Source: Limnomonas spitsbergensis
Lineage: Eukaryota; Chlorophyta; Chlorophyceae; Chlamydomonadales
Assembly: GCA_037349105.1 (NCBI GenBank)
Contig: JAYJMM010000105.1
Coordinates: 1,426,001 to 1,490,000, forward strand
Reading direction: 5' to 3'
Length of the DNA: 64,000 bases
Shown here: piece after piece, positions 47,771 through 60,136 of the stretch
Layout: each line of letters begins with the position of its first letter
Position numbering within the stretch: position 1 is the first letter of the stretch
Notes under the pieces: model-generated
What the model was told of the DNA's origin: nothing
What the model saw: the letters and a program-made list of their open reading frames with translations, nothing else
Database searches by the model: none
Position numbers and translations under genes: made by a program

Positions 47771-47999
47771 GCTCATCTTCTGGAGGTGAGCCCTGCTACC
47801 CGCAGGGATATGGACCGGCACGGGGAATGCCATGTCCTTCAGCTGCAGGAACGCCATTGACCGTAGGGCGCCAGAAGGTCTCCTTACACTCGTTTTCCCG
47901 CTGTAGCTTCCAGAGGGACTGCATGGATGTGCTGAGCTGAGACGCAGCTGCACCTATCTGGGAGCCCCACATCTGCACCGTTAAGGATTAAAGCGGGGA

Positions 48000-49780
48000 T
48001 CTTGTGCACTAGCGATCAGGTTGGAGAGCCTCATGTGTCACACCAGAGGCATGGCCCAAAGCGTGGAATCCAGCCGATTGTTTCCACGAGGATGGAGCCC
48101 ACTGGCAGAGCGGGACTCAAGAGTGTGTGCTTGGCTAACTGGGGAGGAAGGGAGCTTTTGTTGTCGCAGGTGAGATCATGGCAAAAATAGCAAAGATGGG
48201 GGGGACTGGTGGGCAGAGGCGGCTGATGATGTCCCATGCTAACGGTGGCACGGTGCCCAGACAGGACGAGGCTGGGCGGGCTGGTGAAGCAGGGGCATCT
48301 TCTGCAGATATGAGTTACAACTCTGCAGGGGTCTCAGGCAGCAAACGCCAGGACAAGCAGGCACATCAGTGCTGGGTCAGAAGGACAGGCCTAAATTTGA
48401 TGTTATGAGGACAGCCATACTTCGAATCATGCGTAATTGCTGACTCTACTAAAACACCCGCCTAAAACTTTTAGATGTTCCCAAGGTTAGGGTTAAGGCC
48501 TGAGGCCTGCATGGCTTGCATACATGGCCTTCCTTAGCTTCGAAGACCAAAACTGCCATCACATTGCAAAGTCGTCGATTAGTAGGGTTAGGTGCTTTTC
48601 AACCGTCTGGCATTTTCGCAGTGCTTACCATGACAGAGGAAGTAATCATCTGGCCAGACAGATTTAAGAGCTGGTCTACAAAAAAGAATATTAATACTGC
48701 TAATCTTACCTGACGGGCAACGAGCTGTCTAACTGAATGACCGGCTGGCCGGCTGCTTAAACAGTCTGCACAATCCCAGCCATAATCATGCAGCAGAGAA
48801 GTGCTGTAAATAAGAGGTTGGCACGATTTGATGTCATACGGTGCTGGTTTCATGGTTTGACACATTTACCTCTCAATCCTGATTTGTTTTTTCTACAGAC
48901 AGAAGTATGCTTAAAAGCCAGTGAGTATTGCCTTGCCGCCCTGAACAGGGTGGTGTCAATACGGAAGAACACGTGCATTTCTTGAATACTAAGAATGACT
49001 GTTTAAACTGCACCTGACAGCTCTCATGCTGCTTGTCCAAGTAAAAGCAAGATAACCATACTCCAAAGTCCATAATATAGCTGGTTCCGGATCATCTTCT
49101 GTAATGATATGCATGCTAATGCATAGGCCAGCCAGTCTCCGGGATGGCAAATCTGGAGTCCTGAAACCTTTTTGACAACAGGGAAATGAATAACCCACAC
49201 GGAAAATCTCACGTGGGTGAATGTGCAAAGAATGGACGAAAAATCTACCTCTGAATCCTTCATAGATACAAATGACCATGCTTTACAACAACATGGTTGC
49301 CAAACATTTGTGCGAAGCAGCAGCACTCAGCAGCATTTGGCATGATGGGCAATTATGGGCCGTTGCAGGTCGGGCTCCAGGCCAGACTCCAGGCCGGGCT
49401 CCAGACCAGGCTCCAGACCAGGCTCCAGACCAGGCTCTGAACCCGACTGCATCCTGCTCTTTATAAAGGAGGCCTCCTAGATTTAGAGATTTTGGCGTGT
49501 TATACATCTGCTCATCCATCTTCTCCCATGATATTGGAGCCATTGTCTTCACCTGTCAGATGTCCCGATAGGCGGTAGCCCCCGCTGGTAAAGGGGCACA
49601 GCGGGGAGACTGCGTGCCCACCAGTCCACGTGCCCCTGGAGATCACACGCACTCCGGTCAACAGCTGTCAGGCCACAAATCGGAGGTTCCTGGCTCTTTT
49701 TCAACCTCCTGTTCCTCCAACCGTCGTTCAGAGCTCCTTCTGATGCTGACAGCCTTGACCATGCATACATGATGGCTCTT
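48000..49780. other. Gap with no supported gene
   Basis: Scattered short frames only. A 12-bp tandem repeat lies at 49374-49440. Confidence 0.4.
49374..49440 (+). repeat. 12-bp tandem repeat
   Basis: About five units of GGCTCCAGACCA, the first ones diverged (GGCTCCAGGCCA). Confidence 0.85.
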
Positions 49781-49781
49781 G

Positions 49782-52700
49782 TCAGCCGCTGGTGCCGCAA
49801 CATGAATTCTGGTTGCCGCTTGACAGGGACCCAAACGCATCCCACCAGAAGTAGCCACCCAGGAAGAACTTGTCAGCTGTGTTACAGGCCAGGTTTGTTG
49901 GCTCCAGGGCGAGGGTGACACGCCGGGACTGTGTGCAAGTCTCTGGAGCTCCTGGGCAAAGGTCACTAACCTGTTCACAGGGAGAAGAAGCAAAGGGCGA
50001 AGGGGGGGGGACAGCAGTGAGGCATCAGGGATACTGATCGAGGGCTGCAGGAGGAGTGGGATATCAGTCCATTGTCCTGACCACTGGGCTATGGAGCAAG
50101 TTCTGTATGCTGTAATAAGCGCCTGCATGGCGCTTTGCCCGAGCGACCTGCTGCACCTTCATAACAACTATTTTTTAGTAGAAGATTCACATTCCAAAAC
50201 CAATCAACAAGACAACTTTCAAATCAGGCACTCCATGCAGTAGCAATTTAACCCTATTTAGGGCACCAAGACAGGGGGGAGGGAGGTAGCGTGTTGTGTG
50301 CTTACAGACGTTGGCTTGTGTGGGAGTGTTGACGTACCAGTAGCATGCATGCACATCATGGGATGGTGGGATATTGTCCTAAGTGATGTAGGACAAGTCC
50401 CGCTTGTTTGGTAGCATCTGTTGTGCACTGCTTGCCACCGTACTGCCTGTGTTGTTGCATCGGCCATGCCCTGTTTGCTGCCCGTCTTCCTGCTTTGCTG
50501 TCTTGTAAGGGGGGCCATGATGGCTGTATGGGCCGTCACATACATTTTTCGAGTCACCAGGAAAAAAAATCGTCAACATCGCTCACCCCCTACTTTGCCA
50601 TTCAACTGTGTACAACCCTACAAGAGCGTTGGAGCATGCCATGCAAACTGTGAACGGAACAGGCAGCGGTCCAGGCCACTGCCTGTTCCGTTCACAGTCT
50701 GCATGGCATTGCACAGCACAGGCTGTTGTCATCTCATTCCTTATTTGACATCGGGCAGCGCTGCTTTTGACTTTGTGGTAGCGTGGGACCATGTCCAAAG
50801 TCCAAAGGACTGCCTTCAAAATGCGTCCTTCGGAAGTTCGAATAATGCCCGTAATCCAGCTGAATTCGGCTGACAATCTCTTTCCATTTCCTATGTTTCA
50901 GTCAGACACTGGGGGAACCTGTATGAATTGAGTCGATTTTTGCGCCCTATACCGGTGTGCATGGGAAAAGGTGCGGAGGGAAATAAAACATGGTCAGTAC
51001 CATAAGCAGGCGCTTAAACCCTGGCAGCGCTTGTGTCCTGTTTGACTATATGCAATTAAGGTTGTTATGCAAGCTGCATGGGACTGCCCACGGATCCACT
51101 GAACGTCCCATTTTAGCCAGAGCATGGGCTGCATTGGACAATCAGGTCACTCACCCTGCCAGTCAGGATTTGATCCCCCTCGGCGTATCCAGGGGGGGGC
51201 GTGCCAGGCCAGGTCAGCAACGAGTACGATGGCTGTGAAGGAGTTCCTGACACGTACTTGATGGAGCTTCGACACCCAGCTGCACGGAAGAGGCAGAGGG
51301 GCCAAGGATCACAAGTTATTGCTTAGGGTCTGAGATCTCAAGTGTGCAGTGCATGAGGGCCCCTGAACAGCAGACGGAAATTCAAGGATCCAGGCCATTT
51401 GCTTATCTATTTGGTAGGTGGTCGGAGACGTTTTTGCATAGCTGGTTAAATGTCATGTCATGCACGGCTGATGGGAACGTTCAATGCCAGATTTGTATGT
51501 TCACTTAGTTGAATTGAAGTCAATTGGGTACCTGAGGGAATATGCGACTTATACCGTTCAGTGCACCGGCTCATTGGGCAGGTTAGGGCTCATCTGTAAG
51601 ACTCCAAGACAGAAGCATGGGACCTATCAGACAAAATCCTCGGCCACCAAGAGACAAGGGCCTGCAGCCATGCTGGTTTTCCCGGTTTTCAGGTTAATAC
51701 TGCGTACTCACGATTAATCGCAAACACGATTTCCTCCAGGTTGGCATTGCAGCAGCTGTAAGGGGACGTCAGGATGCAGTTGAGGTTTCGTGCGAGGATT
51801 AATGAAACGATGTTGCTGCTGGCCGCTGACGTGGCCACTGTGACGTTCCATGCGAAGCCCTGACCAAGAGGGGAGGGTGGTATGCATCGAATTCAGTGCC
51901 ATGTCCCCAACGCGGGACGGTTTTTAATTATATGTTCAGGATTTTGAAGGGCTCAGGATCATCAATTACCGGTATCATGCCTTGTCTTCTTTATATTTTC
52001 AAGAAAACATATCAAGCTGGCACCTTCAATGCACTCATGTCTAAATGGTGTCAATGCATGGCATGTGACTGAGTACAGGAGGTGATATTGTTTTGTAAAT
52101 AAAGCCGTTGCCGTTGTTACTCACTGAGACTCCGGTGCCAGCTCCGTAACCGTTGTTTGCAGCTGAGTTGCCTGGGTAGCAGCTTTGAGGAAAGTCCATA
52201 AATGGCCGAGGAGAAGGAGGGTTGAGGAGACCTGACAACTGGGTAGGCTGAGGCGAGGGGGAGAAAGTTTGGCAGTTACTGCTGTCGGCAAAGTTGCATC
52301 CACACGAGTCGATTACGCTGATGGCAGTGCCACATGAGTACCGGCCATAGCCAACGGTGTTCTTCATTGCCTGCAGCACAGGTAAGAACGCGGATGTGAG
52401 TTCCAGGATATGGAGCACTCCAGCGGCTGTACCGCTCAAGAATGCAGTCAACAAGACAGGAGGCCTGCCAGCACCTCTGAGGCCATGCCTCCTGTAAATG
52501 CTGCATTTCACCAGTCCTCCCCCCTCTCACCATCATGGAGGCAACTGGAGTGAAGGAGCTGCAGACACGCCCGGTCTCTGATGCTGTTCCCGCAGCACAC
52601 ACCGTCACACAGGGTGTTGATGGCACGAGTGTCGTGCAGGCATACAGGAGGTTGCTGCTGCCGATGATGGTCGTGCTGTAAGTTATCATGTACACCACTA

Positions 52701-55700
52701 AGGCTATGCAGGTCGAAAGGGAAGGGGGCGGGGGCTGGATATAATTGGAAGGGACCTTGAGCACACAGAAGTCCACACATATCTTGCAGGCAGCAGGGGA
52801 GGATGTGGCAGGGAGGCTGGGAGGAGGAGGTGGGAAGGGAGAAGGGGGAGGAGGCGGAAGGGGACTGGGCGGAGGACGAGGGGGGGGGGGTGTAGGGGAC
52901 GGGGGAGGGGCAGGGGGCGAAGGAGAAGGGGGCGAAGGTGAAGGAGGGGACGGCGGGGATGAAGAAGGGGAGGGAGGTAGAGAAGGGGAAGGAGGGAATA
53001 GTGAAGAAGGGGAAGGAGAGGGAGGTGGAGAAGGGGAGGGCGGGGGAGGGAAAGGGGAAGGAGGAGAAGGGGGAGAGGGAGAAGGGGAAGGAGGGGAGGC
53101 AGGAGGACGGGGAGGGGAGGGAGGGGAAGGAGGGGAGGGATAATCGGCGCATGGTGGGTAGCTATCATCAAACTTGCACCCACAGGTATCCGTCACAGTA
53201 AGGCGTACACCACAGTCAAAGGAGCCGTAGCCGACAAGATCAGCAAGGACCTGGGTCGAAAAAAGGCAAGGGCAATAATCAGCATATCCAGCATTTTCTT
53301 TTAAAAAAACTTCTACATCAGGTGCAAATGTAGCAGGGGGAGGGGCAGTGCTGCTGTGCCTGTGGCAGCATCCACCTGGCATGGTCTGCAGTTTAAACTC
53401 TCATGCAGAAGAATACCCTTATGCAAGCAGTTGGGTAATGGCAGCTCATGAAGTTGATCAACAAACCTAGCTCAGCCAATGCCGCCCGCAATCACCCAAC
53501 CATTATTTACACAACTCAAGAGCCTTTGATCCATCCGCTTGCCAGCCCAGCAGCACTGCCTACCATGAAGAGGCAGAAAAGGTGAAGGCCCGTTATGAGT
53601 GCCGTCCACCTCATGGTGGGGGCATGAGGTTGAGGGCACTTATGATGGACCTGCACCGTTCATTTTGGAGAGCGTCTCCTTCTAGTGTGTGTGGCTCACC
53701 TGGAGGCTTTTGTTTGTTTTGAAGGACTGGCAAATTTCGCTGGACCCTCCGGACCCTCTAGCGCATACTTTGATGCAAAGGGACGGGGGCGCAGGGAAAG
53801 TGGGAGGATGCGTGGACGGGTTTGGAGCCAGCATGAGGGGATAAGGACGGGGGGGAGAGGGGGAGGGATGGCCTCTGAATGAGGGCGGGGTATTCATGAG
53901 CAGTGTAGGCTCAGTTGACCGAAGAGGGGACGGTGCAGGGGGGTCAAACTGGAAAGAGCTGCATCCGAATTCCCCCCCCCAGTTGTATGCGCTGTAGTTG
54001 GTCATGTAGCCTGCTAGGGAAAGGCAGGTGGATGGTGAAGGGTTCTGAGGCTGCATTGAGTTTGTGGGCGACTTAATTATACAGACTTCCGCACAGAGTT
54101 CACAAGCTGGTGGCGGCGGGGGAGGGGGGGGGAGGCGGAGGGGGAGGCGGAGGAGGGTTTGGGGGTGGGTGCGAAGGGGAAGGGGGGCCGGGTGGAGTAG
54201 GCGTGGGAGGAAGGGGCGGGGGCGAATAGTTACTGCAAGGTGGGTAGCTGTCAGCAAACTTGCATCCACACGAATCCGTCACGGTGAGGTTGACGCCACA
54301 ATTAAAGGAGCCATAGCCGACACTGCCAGCCAGGCTCTGCAACCAGGAGACACATGCAGGGGGGAGGGGTATATAGAGGAGAGAGAGAGGTGGCTCTGGA
54401 AAGAAGAGAGAGACAGTGCTGGCAAAAGCTCAATGAAGTGGACAAGAGGTTCTGCAGATGACAATGGGCGTCTTGCGACGTATAAGTACCCATCCCACAC
54501 GGGGCACTCGATCATTACACTCAAGCTCTGCTTTCAATGCATCCTGACTGGAAGGCAGGCTGCCACGTGCTTGCCCCTCACCCTGAGAGATGCCGATGGC
54601 CTCATGGAGCTGCAGATGATGGTGGAGCCGGCAGACCCCTTGGCGCACACTTTGGCGCACAGGGTCAGCGGCAGAAGTGAAGGTGTGAGCGTGCAGTGGA
54701 ACTCCCCACTCCAGCCGTGTGTGGCGTAGTTAGTCATGTAGGCAGCCAGGGCAAGGCAGGTGGAGCGTGTGGGGTACAGCGGCTGCATTGGATTTTGTGG
54801 AGCCCTCGCAATGCAGAATTCCACACAGAGCTCACAGGCTGGTGGCGGAGGTGGCGGGGGGGGAGGCGGAGGAGGAGACAGAGGAGGGGGAGGAGTCGGG
54901 GGAGAAGGGGCCAAGTCCTCACAGGGCATGCCGTCAACGAAAGCGCATCCACAAGTGTCGATGACCGAGAGAGCAATGCCGCACTGGTATTGACCGAAGC
55001 CAGTGTTACTGCGCATGGCCTGCAGGGGTGAGAATGGGTGAGATCAGGACCTTTAAGGGGAACTTCGCATGGCCGGGCGGTGGATCAGTAAAGAAACACT
55101 TCCTGGCAATGGACAGAACCTTGAGCTCTGACAGGCACACCTGAGATGTCTGGCTTTGCTTCCAGTGGGTGTCGCTCTTTACAACCCACGAAACGCACCT
55201 CAAGCGGCCTGCAGGGCCTCTGTGAGATCTTCGCAGCTCCCGGCAGGAATGCTGATTGGAAGCTTAATCTAATCCAAACCATTCCGATCCAATCCAGTAG
55301 GTCTGTCAGGTGCATGCAGGTCCAGTCATAAATGCTACCTGAAACCTACAAGGCTACAACCAAGATTTTGTCTTGAGGGAGGGCAGGAGAAGGGAGCGAT
55401 GCCACCGCCCCTGGCGAAAAGCCAAACTACTTCCCCCTGCTGCCTGTATTGCTTCACAAGTAGATTAGGCAGGTCTCATGTTCTTCATTGGCTGCGGACA
55501 TTGGCAATACACGTGCATGAAGGGGACATCAGGGCCCCCCTGCCTCTCCTTGCTGCCCCTCTCTCTCATTGCTGCTCACTGCCAAGTGCCCAAGCAGAGA
55601 TAAAGGCAGGGACACCAATTCCAGCGAAGTTTCAATCTTCTGAGGAGAAGAGAGGCTAACCCTTAAATATGAACTCAAGACCTTCCATCTTCAGCGCTGT

Positions 55701-58136
55701 TTGACTCACCCGCAAGGATGTCCCGGACTTGAATGACTCGCACACTCTTGTCGATTCTATAGATGCCGTTGAGCAGGCAGACACGCAATGAGAGCTTGCT
55801 GCGGGCACACAGGTATGCTTGGGAGCGGTCGGCCCTAGGATCAGGAAGCTGTACAGGTCCATGTAGCTGGCTAGGGCCTCACAGGTGGCTGGGGTAGGGA
55901 AGGGAGGCTGATCAGGGTTGGTGGAAGCTCTTGGGACACACAGATCCACGCAGAGCTGACACACAGGGGGAGAAGGCGGGGGGAGAGGGGGAGGGGGCGA
56001 GGGGGGAGGAGGAGAAAGGGGCGGGGGCTGGAGATGAGGCGGGGATGGCGGAGGGGGCGGAGGGGGCGGAGGAGGTGACGGAGGCGGCGGCCTGGGTGGG
56101 GGAGGGAGAGGCGGATGAGGAGGGTAAGGGGTGGGAGGTGGAGGGGAGGGAGGAGGTTGTGGGGGAGGAGGAGGGGGGGTGGGGGCATTGACAGGGCAGC
56201 AGCCTGGCGCCTGGTCAGTCACAACGGCATAGTTGATGGGGAAGGCATATGGCCCTTTCCATGCCTCAAAGAACTGGCTCATGTGAGGGCAGGTCCTGGC
56301 TCTGGATCTGAAGCAGATCGTGGATCCGGTCAAAGCAGGCTTGATGTCCATATCATAAGAGTTGATGGCTGATCCGGAGGGGTAGGTAACCCAGGAGACG
56401 CTTGATGCCTTCAGCTTGCCATTGATGTATAAGCCGTCGTTTGTGTCGAAGTCAGACTTGCAAGCCTCCTCTGAGGGCCGGTACATGGCGGGGTGGAGCG
56501 TGGGAAAATGGAGCATTTTAGATCGAGGCTTTGGTTGCAGCAAGTGGGTAGTCCCTGGCTGGCTGGCTGGCAATTATAATTGCTTTATATCCGCGTTGTG
56601 GCACACATGCATGGATGATGATGAGATCATTCACGTATCCCCGCTTTGGCTCTTGTGACCACAGACCCACAAAGTCACATCCTCAAGTGCTCATGCACTT
56701 CAAAATGATTGAAATACACAACTTTCAGCCCACGCTATCTTGTGCCCGCCAGCCCATGTTCCCATCGACACGTATGACGTCCCCCTTTTCATCCATTGGA
56801 CCGTGAGACCATACACATGGGCTCGGACTGTCTTTTAAAGCATTCTTCATCCACAAAACTTGGTTAGCTGTGCTTATTGGGGTCAGTGCCATCCACTCGC
56901 TGCGTTCCGTTGGGGCGTGACGTAAGGTCAAGGAAAACGTGAAGCTCACCCCTCAAGTACCCTGGCCCACCAACTCAGTCGTTGTGGCATGCATGACCAC
57001 ACAAGCCCAATGTTCTACATCAATACTTTAGAGAGTAAAGAGGTTCTGTAGCCCAGTTGGCTGCATCTCCCATCAGAACACCTGAGTACCTACCCCCCTG
57101 ACATTCAAGGCTGGCTCCCTAACGACTTATGCAGCCATGCACTTCCATTGCACGTGGCTTCGATGCGGGGCCAGCAGAAAGTAAATAAATGAACAATACG
57201 GCATAGGGCATGGATGAAGGTAGGTAACGCATCGGCCCCAGCACTGAGCAGGCACACGTAAAGCCAGAAAGTCAATGCCTGCTGAGGTCCAGTGTGAAGG
57301 TTACTACTCATTAGTCTCTGCTGTCATTGTACTGAGGCTATACGCATTCAGTTCACTTCATCCTGTTCTGGCCCCCTTGCTGCAGGAGATGAGGATCATG
57401 CGCCAGCTGCACATCCGTCTAAGCTGCTGATGATGTACACATGCATGCCTCATAAATCGTTATGCTGGAAGCGTTTAAATCTCCATAATTCTCAACATCT
57501 CACACAACCCAATCATCAGGCCCTAATCACGGTGGCCTCAGGGGGTCCTAGACTTCTGAAATCCACATCTTTTACTTTATGGTTGAGATTTGCTGTGAGC
57601 TCCCTACTTTGCCTCACATGTTGTATTCAGTATCTTTCTGCATGCCCATGCCATTTTGATGGAACCCATTTCCCCATGGCCTCCTCAGGCCATTTCGCCT
57701 CGACCCATTTCCACATGGTCCCTTTATGCCATTTCCTTCGAACCCATCTCCCAAATTCGTTACCCATGTACTTACGCACTCCCATGAGGAAGCTGGTCCC
57801 GCCCCATGTGGACAGGAGTTCGTAGCACTGGCTGGCACCGGGCAGGTAGCCCTTCCATGTGAGAGTCATGCAGTACGTTCCAGTCACGGTCTCCACGGGT
57901 GCACTGAGTTGATATGGCAGGCTGTTTGAGGAGTAGTCTGAGCAGCTGCGGTATGGGAAGGTGCTATAAGGAGCAGCAGTGCCGCCAAAGCCGCCAGTGC
58001 CTTGGGCCTGGCAGAAGCTGGGGAAAAGCAGCAGCGCAGCTAATGCCTGGAAGGTGAGCCCCCACAGGCGTGCAGCATGACAGGCTCCCCCTCTTTTTCT
58101 GGAGGCCACGGCAGCCTGCCGGGGCGTCATGTTCAT
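49782..58136 (-). CDS. Pherophorin-like extracellular matrix glycoprotein, at least nine exons
   Basis: Secreted, hydroxyproline-rich-type wall/ECM protein. Supported exons: 58136-57776, 56470-55710, 55019-54582, 54336-53700, 53250-52531, 52370-52125, 51859-51712, 51279-(end near 51210, donor unresolved), 49970-49782. Exon 1 has a signal peptide (LTFQALAALLLFPSFCQAQG) and a pherophorin start (FPYRSC...YCMTLTW...CYEL). Exons 2-5 each hold the back half of a Cys-rich domain (VGYGSFDCG...DTCGCKF; exon 2 instead ends the first domain in GCCPVN), a Pro/Ser rod, and the front half of the next domain (CELC-E-C...). Exon 7 joins to exon 8 as FAIN-PGCRSS. The last exon ends CCGTSG-stop. Introns between exons 2 and 7 are all phase 0. 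Exon 4 is 637 nt, one too many: a C9 tract at about 54124-54132 shifts the frame. Total about 1,200 aa. Confidence 0.88.
50637..50708. repeat. Intronic long hairpin, 30-bp arms
   Basis: 50637-50666 and 50679-50708 are reverse complements with one mismatch and a 12-base loop. The arm includes CTGTGAACGGAACAGGCAG. It lies in the last intron of the pherophorin-like gene. It could be a small inverted-repeat element or a small-RNA precursor. Confidence 0.85.
52795..53150. repeat. Polypurine/polypyrimidine tract in Pro-rich exon
   Basis: About 350 bp that are almost entirely G and A on the plus strand, encoding the Pro/Ser rod on the minus strand. Similar shorter tracts lie at 54105-54230, 54840-54905 and 55960-56185. 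Confidence 0.85.
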
Positions 58137-60136
58137 TCTTCCCAGTTGGCTGGGAGCGGCTTCGACCGAGGCGGATGGAGGAGCGCCACAGAGGCACACA
58201 GCTGCATGCAGGGAGCAGGATAGGTCAGCAATCGCATGTGCACACAGAGGTAGAGCCTTGTGGGATTGGAGAGACGCAAGGCATGCTTGCGCAATGCTGG
58301 TGAGGGCTGGATGAGGGGGGGTTGTAGCATGTATGACTGTGAGGGATCTAGGGAGGGAAGGCAGTGCGGGGGACGTGCCCGGTTTCTAGCTCGTGCCGTG
58401 TCTACAGAGCATTAAGGTGTTAGTTCTGGATGTTGCGCTACATCTGTCATTCTAAGGCATCTAGAATTGTGCTGAAATTGTCGTGAAATTGTGACAGGGT
58501 GGGTCATCTTGCTTGGCGATGTTTCAGAGTTACACTGCGAAGACGCTTCTAAGTCTTGCTTGTGGATGGAGCATTGTAGCCGTATGACCATGAGCGATTG
58601 ATGCAATACATCTCTCCATCCCGTAAATAGCAGAAAATGCCATATCAGCCCTGCCGTATGTGGCAGCCCAAGGCAAGCTTGCGGCCATACCGCGAGCAGT
58701 ACCCGGTCGACAGCTCTCACATGATCAGGCGATGCCAAAATCACGCCATGCTTGGAGTCGCTGTTGCGTGCAGGTACTGATGCGGAATGACGAGTGGCAC
58801 GAGCGGCAGGAAGAGATTTTGTAATTTGCTGCCTCGTGCCTGCGGCAGCGGTCGACCGGCTATCACCGATATCGCGATCCGAGTGTGTCTCCTTTCCGAA
58901 ACGATGATTGCGCAAGCAGGAAAAAGCAAGACGATGGTGAGGCGCATTTGCATTTACAAATTTGCTGGCTCGGTATGTGTGGAAATGAGCGAAGTGAGCA
59001 ACATGGGCAAGGGCATTGCAAAAAATGGCGGGCTGGCTCCTAGTGATGTGCGGCTGCTGTTGCGCTGAGGGGGGTGCGCTTTGACCCGTCGAAGGAATTA
59101 CAAGGGGGGTCGATGAAGCTCAGAATTTGTTTTTCTAGTCGCTGAGGAGTCCAGTTAAAAGTTTCAGCTCCTCCTTGTCGGCCGATGTGCGAACACCAAC
59201 GCCTGGCCGGCAAATAGGTTGAAGATTGACATCAATGAAATAGATCGACGACAGCCCTCGACCTGGACACGGAGGAGGCATGGAGTGAAGCAGTGGTAGC
59301 CACATTGAACTCTTCAGCAGCATGGCATTCAACAAGATGTTTCTCAAAGGAGTCGTCATGATATAACGATTTACGGGGCTGGTATGGTAATGTAAATGAA
59401 GGCCTAGTGTTGCTAGCGCATCATTCTGTAAGTATCAAGAAATGGAGTCCTCAAGGAGGCAACACACAGCTCAGAAATGCATGCCAGCAGCCTGTTTGCG
59501 AGCCGTTCAATAGTACCTGCTGCTATTCATCATTTGGGAAGGGTTCAATAATTTTCTCCGGGCAATACCCATACCATGCAAGGGTTACATACTTTTATTT
59601 TCCTGACGGCTGCCATGCTGTCACATCCTAATAGCCAATCACCGGCTAGCATGCATCATAGAACCGACACGAATAGTCTCTTTATAAACGTACTTCAGGC
59701 AGGCATGTTCAAGAAGCAATGTGGATACTGCCAGTAGGTAGCCCCTAGTCCTGCCATGCTGTTGACAGATCGGCAAGCAAAGCAGACAACGTTATTAAAC
59801 TTGTGAAGTTAGACAGATTCAAACCAGTTGTATGACGCGTTCCTCCAATGCCCGGCTGTCACCTGCATTCATTTATACACTAAAACCGTTATTCTGACCT
59901 GGACTGATGGATGGCCTCTCCTGGCCATTCCCCTGGCGGAGCCTACACAGACCTAGCCTACATCAGGTCCTTTGAAGCACCTTCTAAACCCCTCTGCACA
60001 TGAATCTTTATAAACCGTGCTATGACCCTAGGTCTCATAACGACCTTCCTAGAAAAGGCCTGTGGGTGATTTCTTATGCCTCATGACTTGCGCCATTATT
60101 AAAAACACTCCACTAGTCCCTTCGGCTCGCAGGTGC
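58137..60136. other. Intergenic region between pherophorin and SulP genes
   Basis: It should contain the promoter of the pherophorin-like gene (right of 58136) and the 3' flank of the SulP gene. No conserved motif or further gene could be supported. A short plus-strand frame at 58787-59068 has no recognisable features. Confidence 0.4.

Noticed and set aside
52745..53143. Gly/Glu-rich plus-strand frame
   Set aside because: Complement of the proline-rich pherophorin rod; the minus strand fits the exon series and conserved Cys motifs.
58787..59068. Small plus-strand ORF between the pherophorin and SulP genes
   Set aside because: No motif, no splice or codon signal distinguishing it from chance frames of this length.
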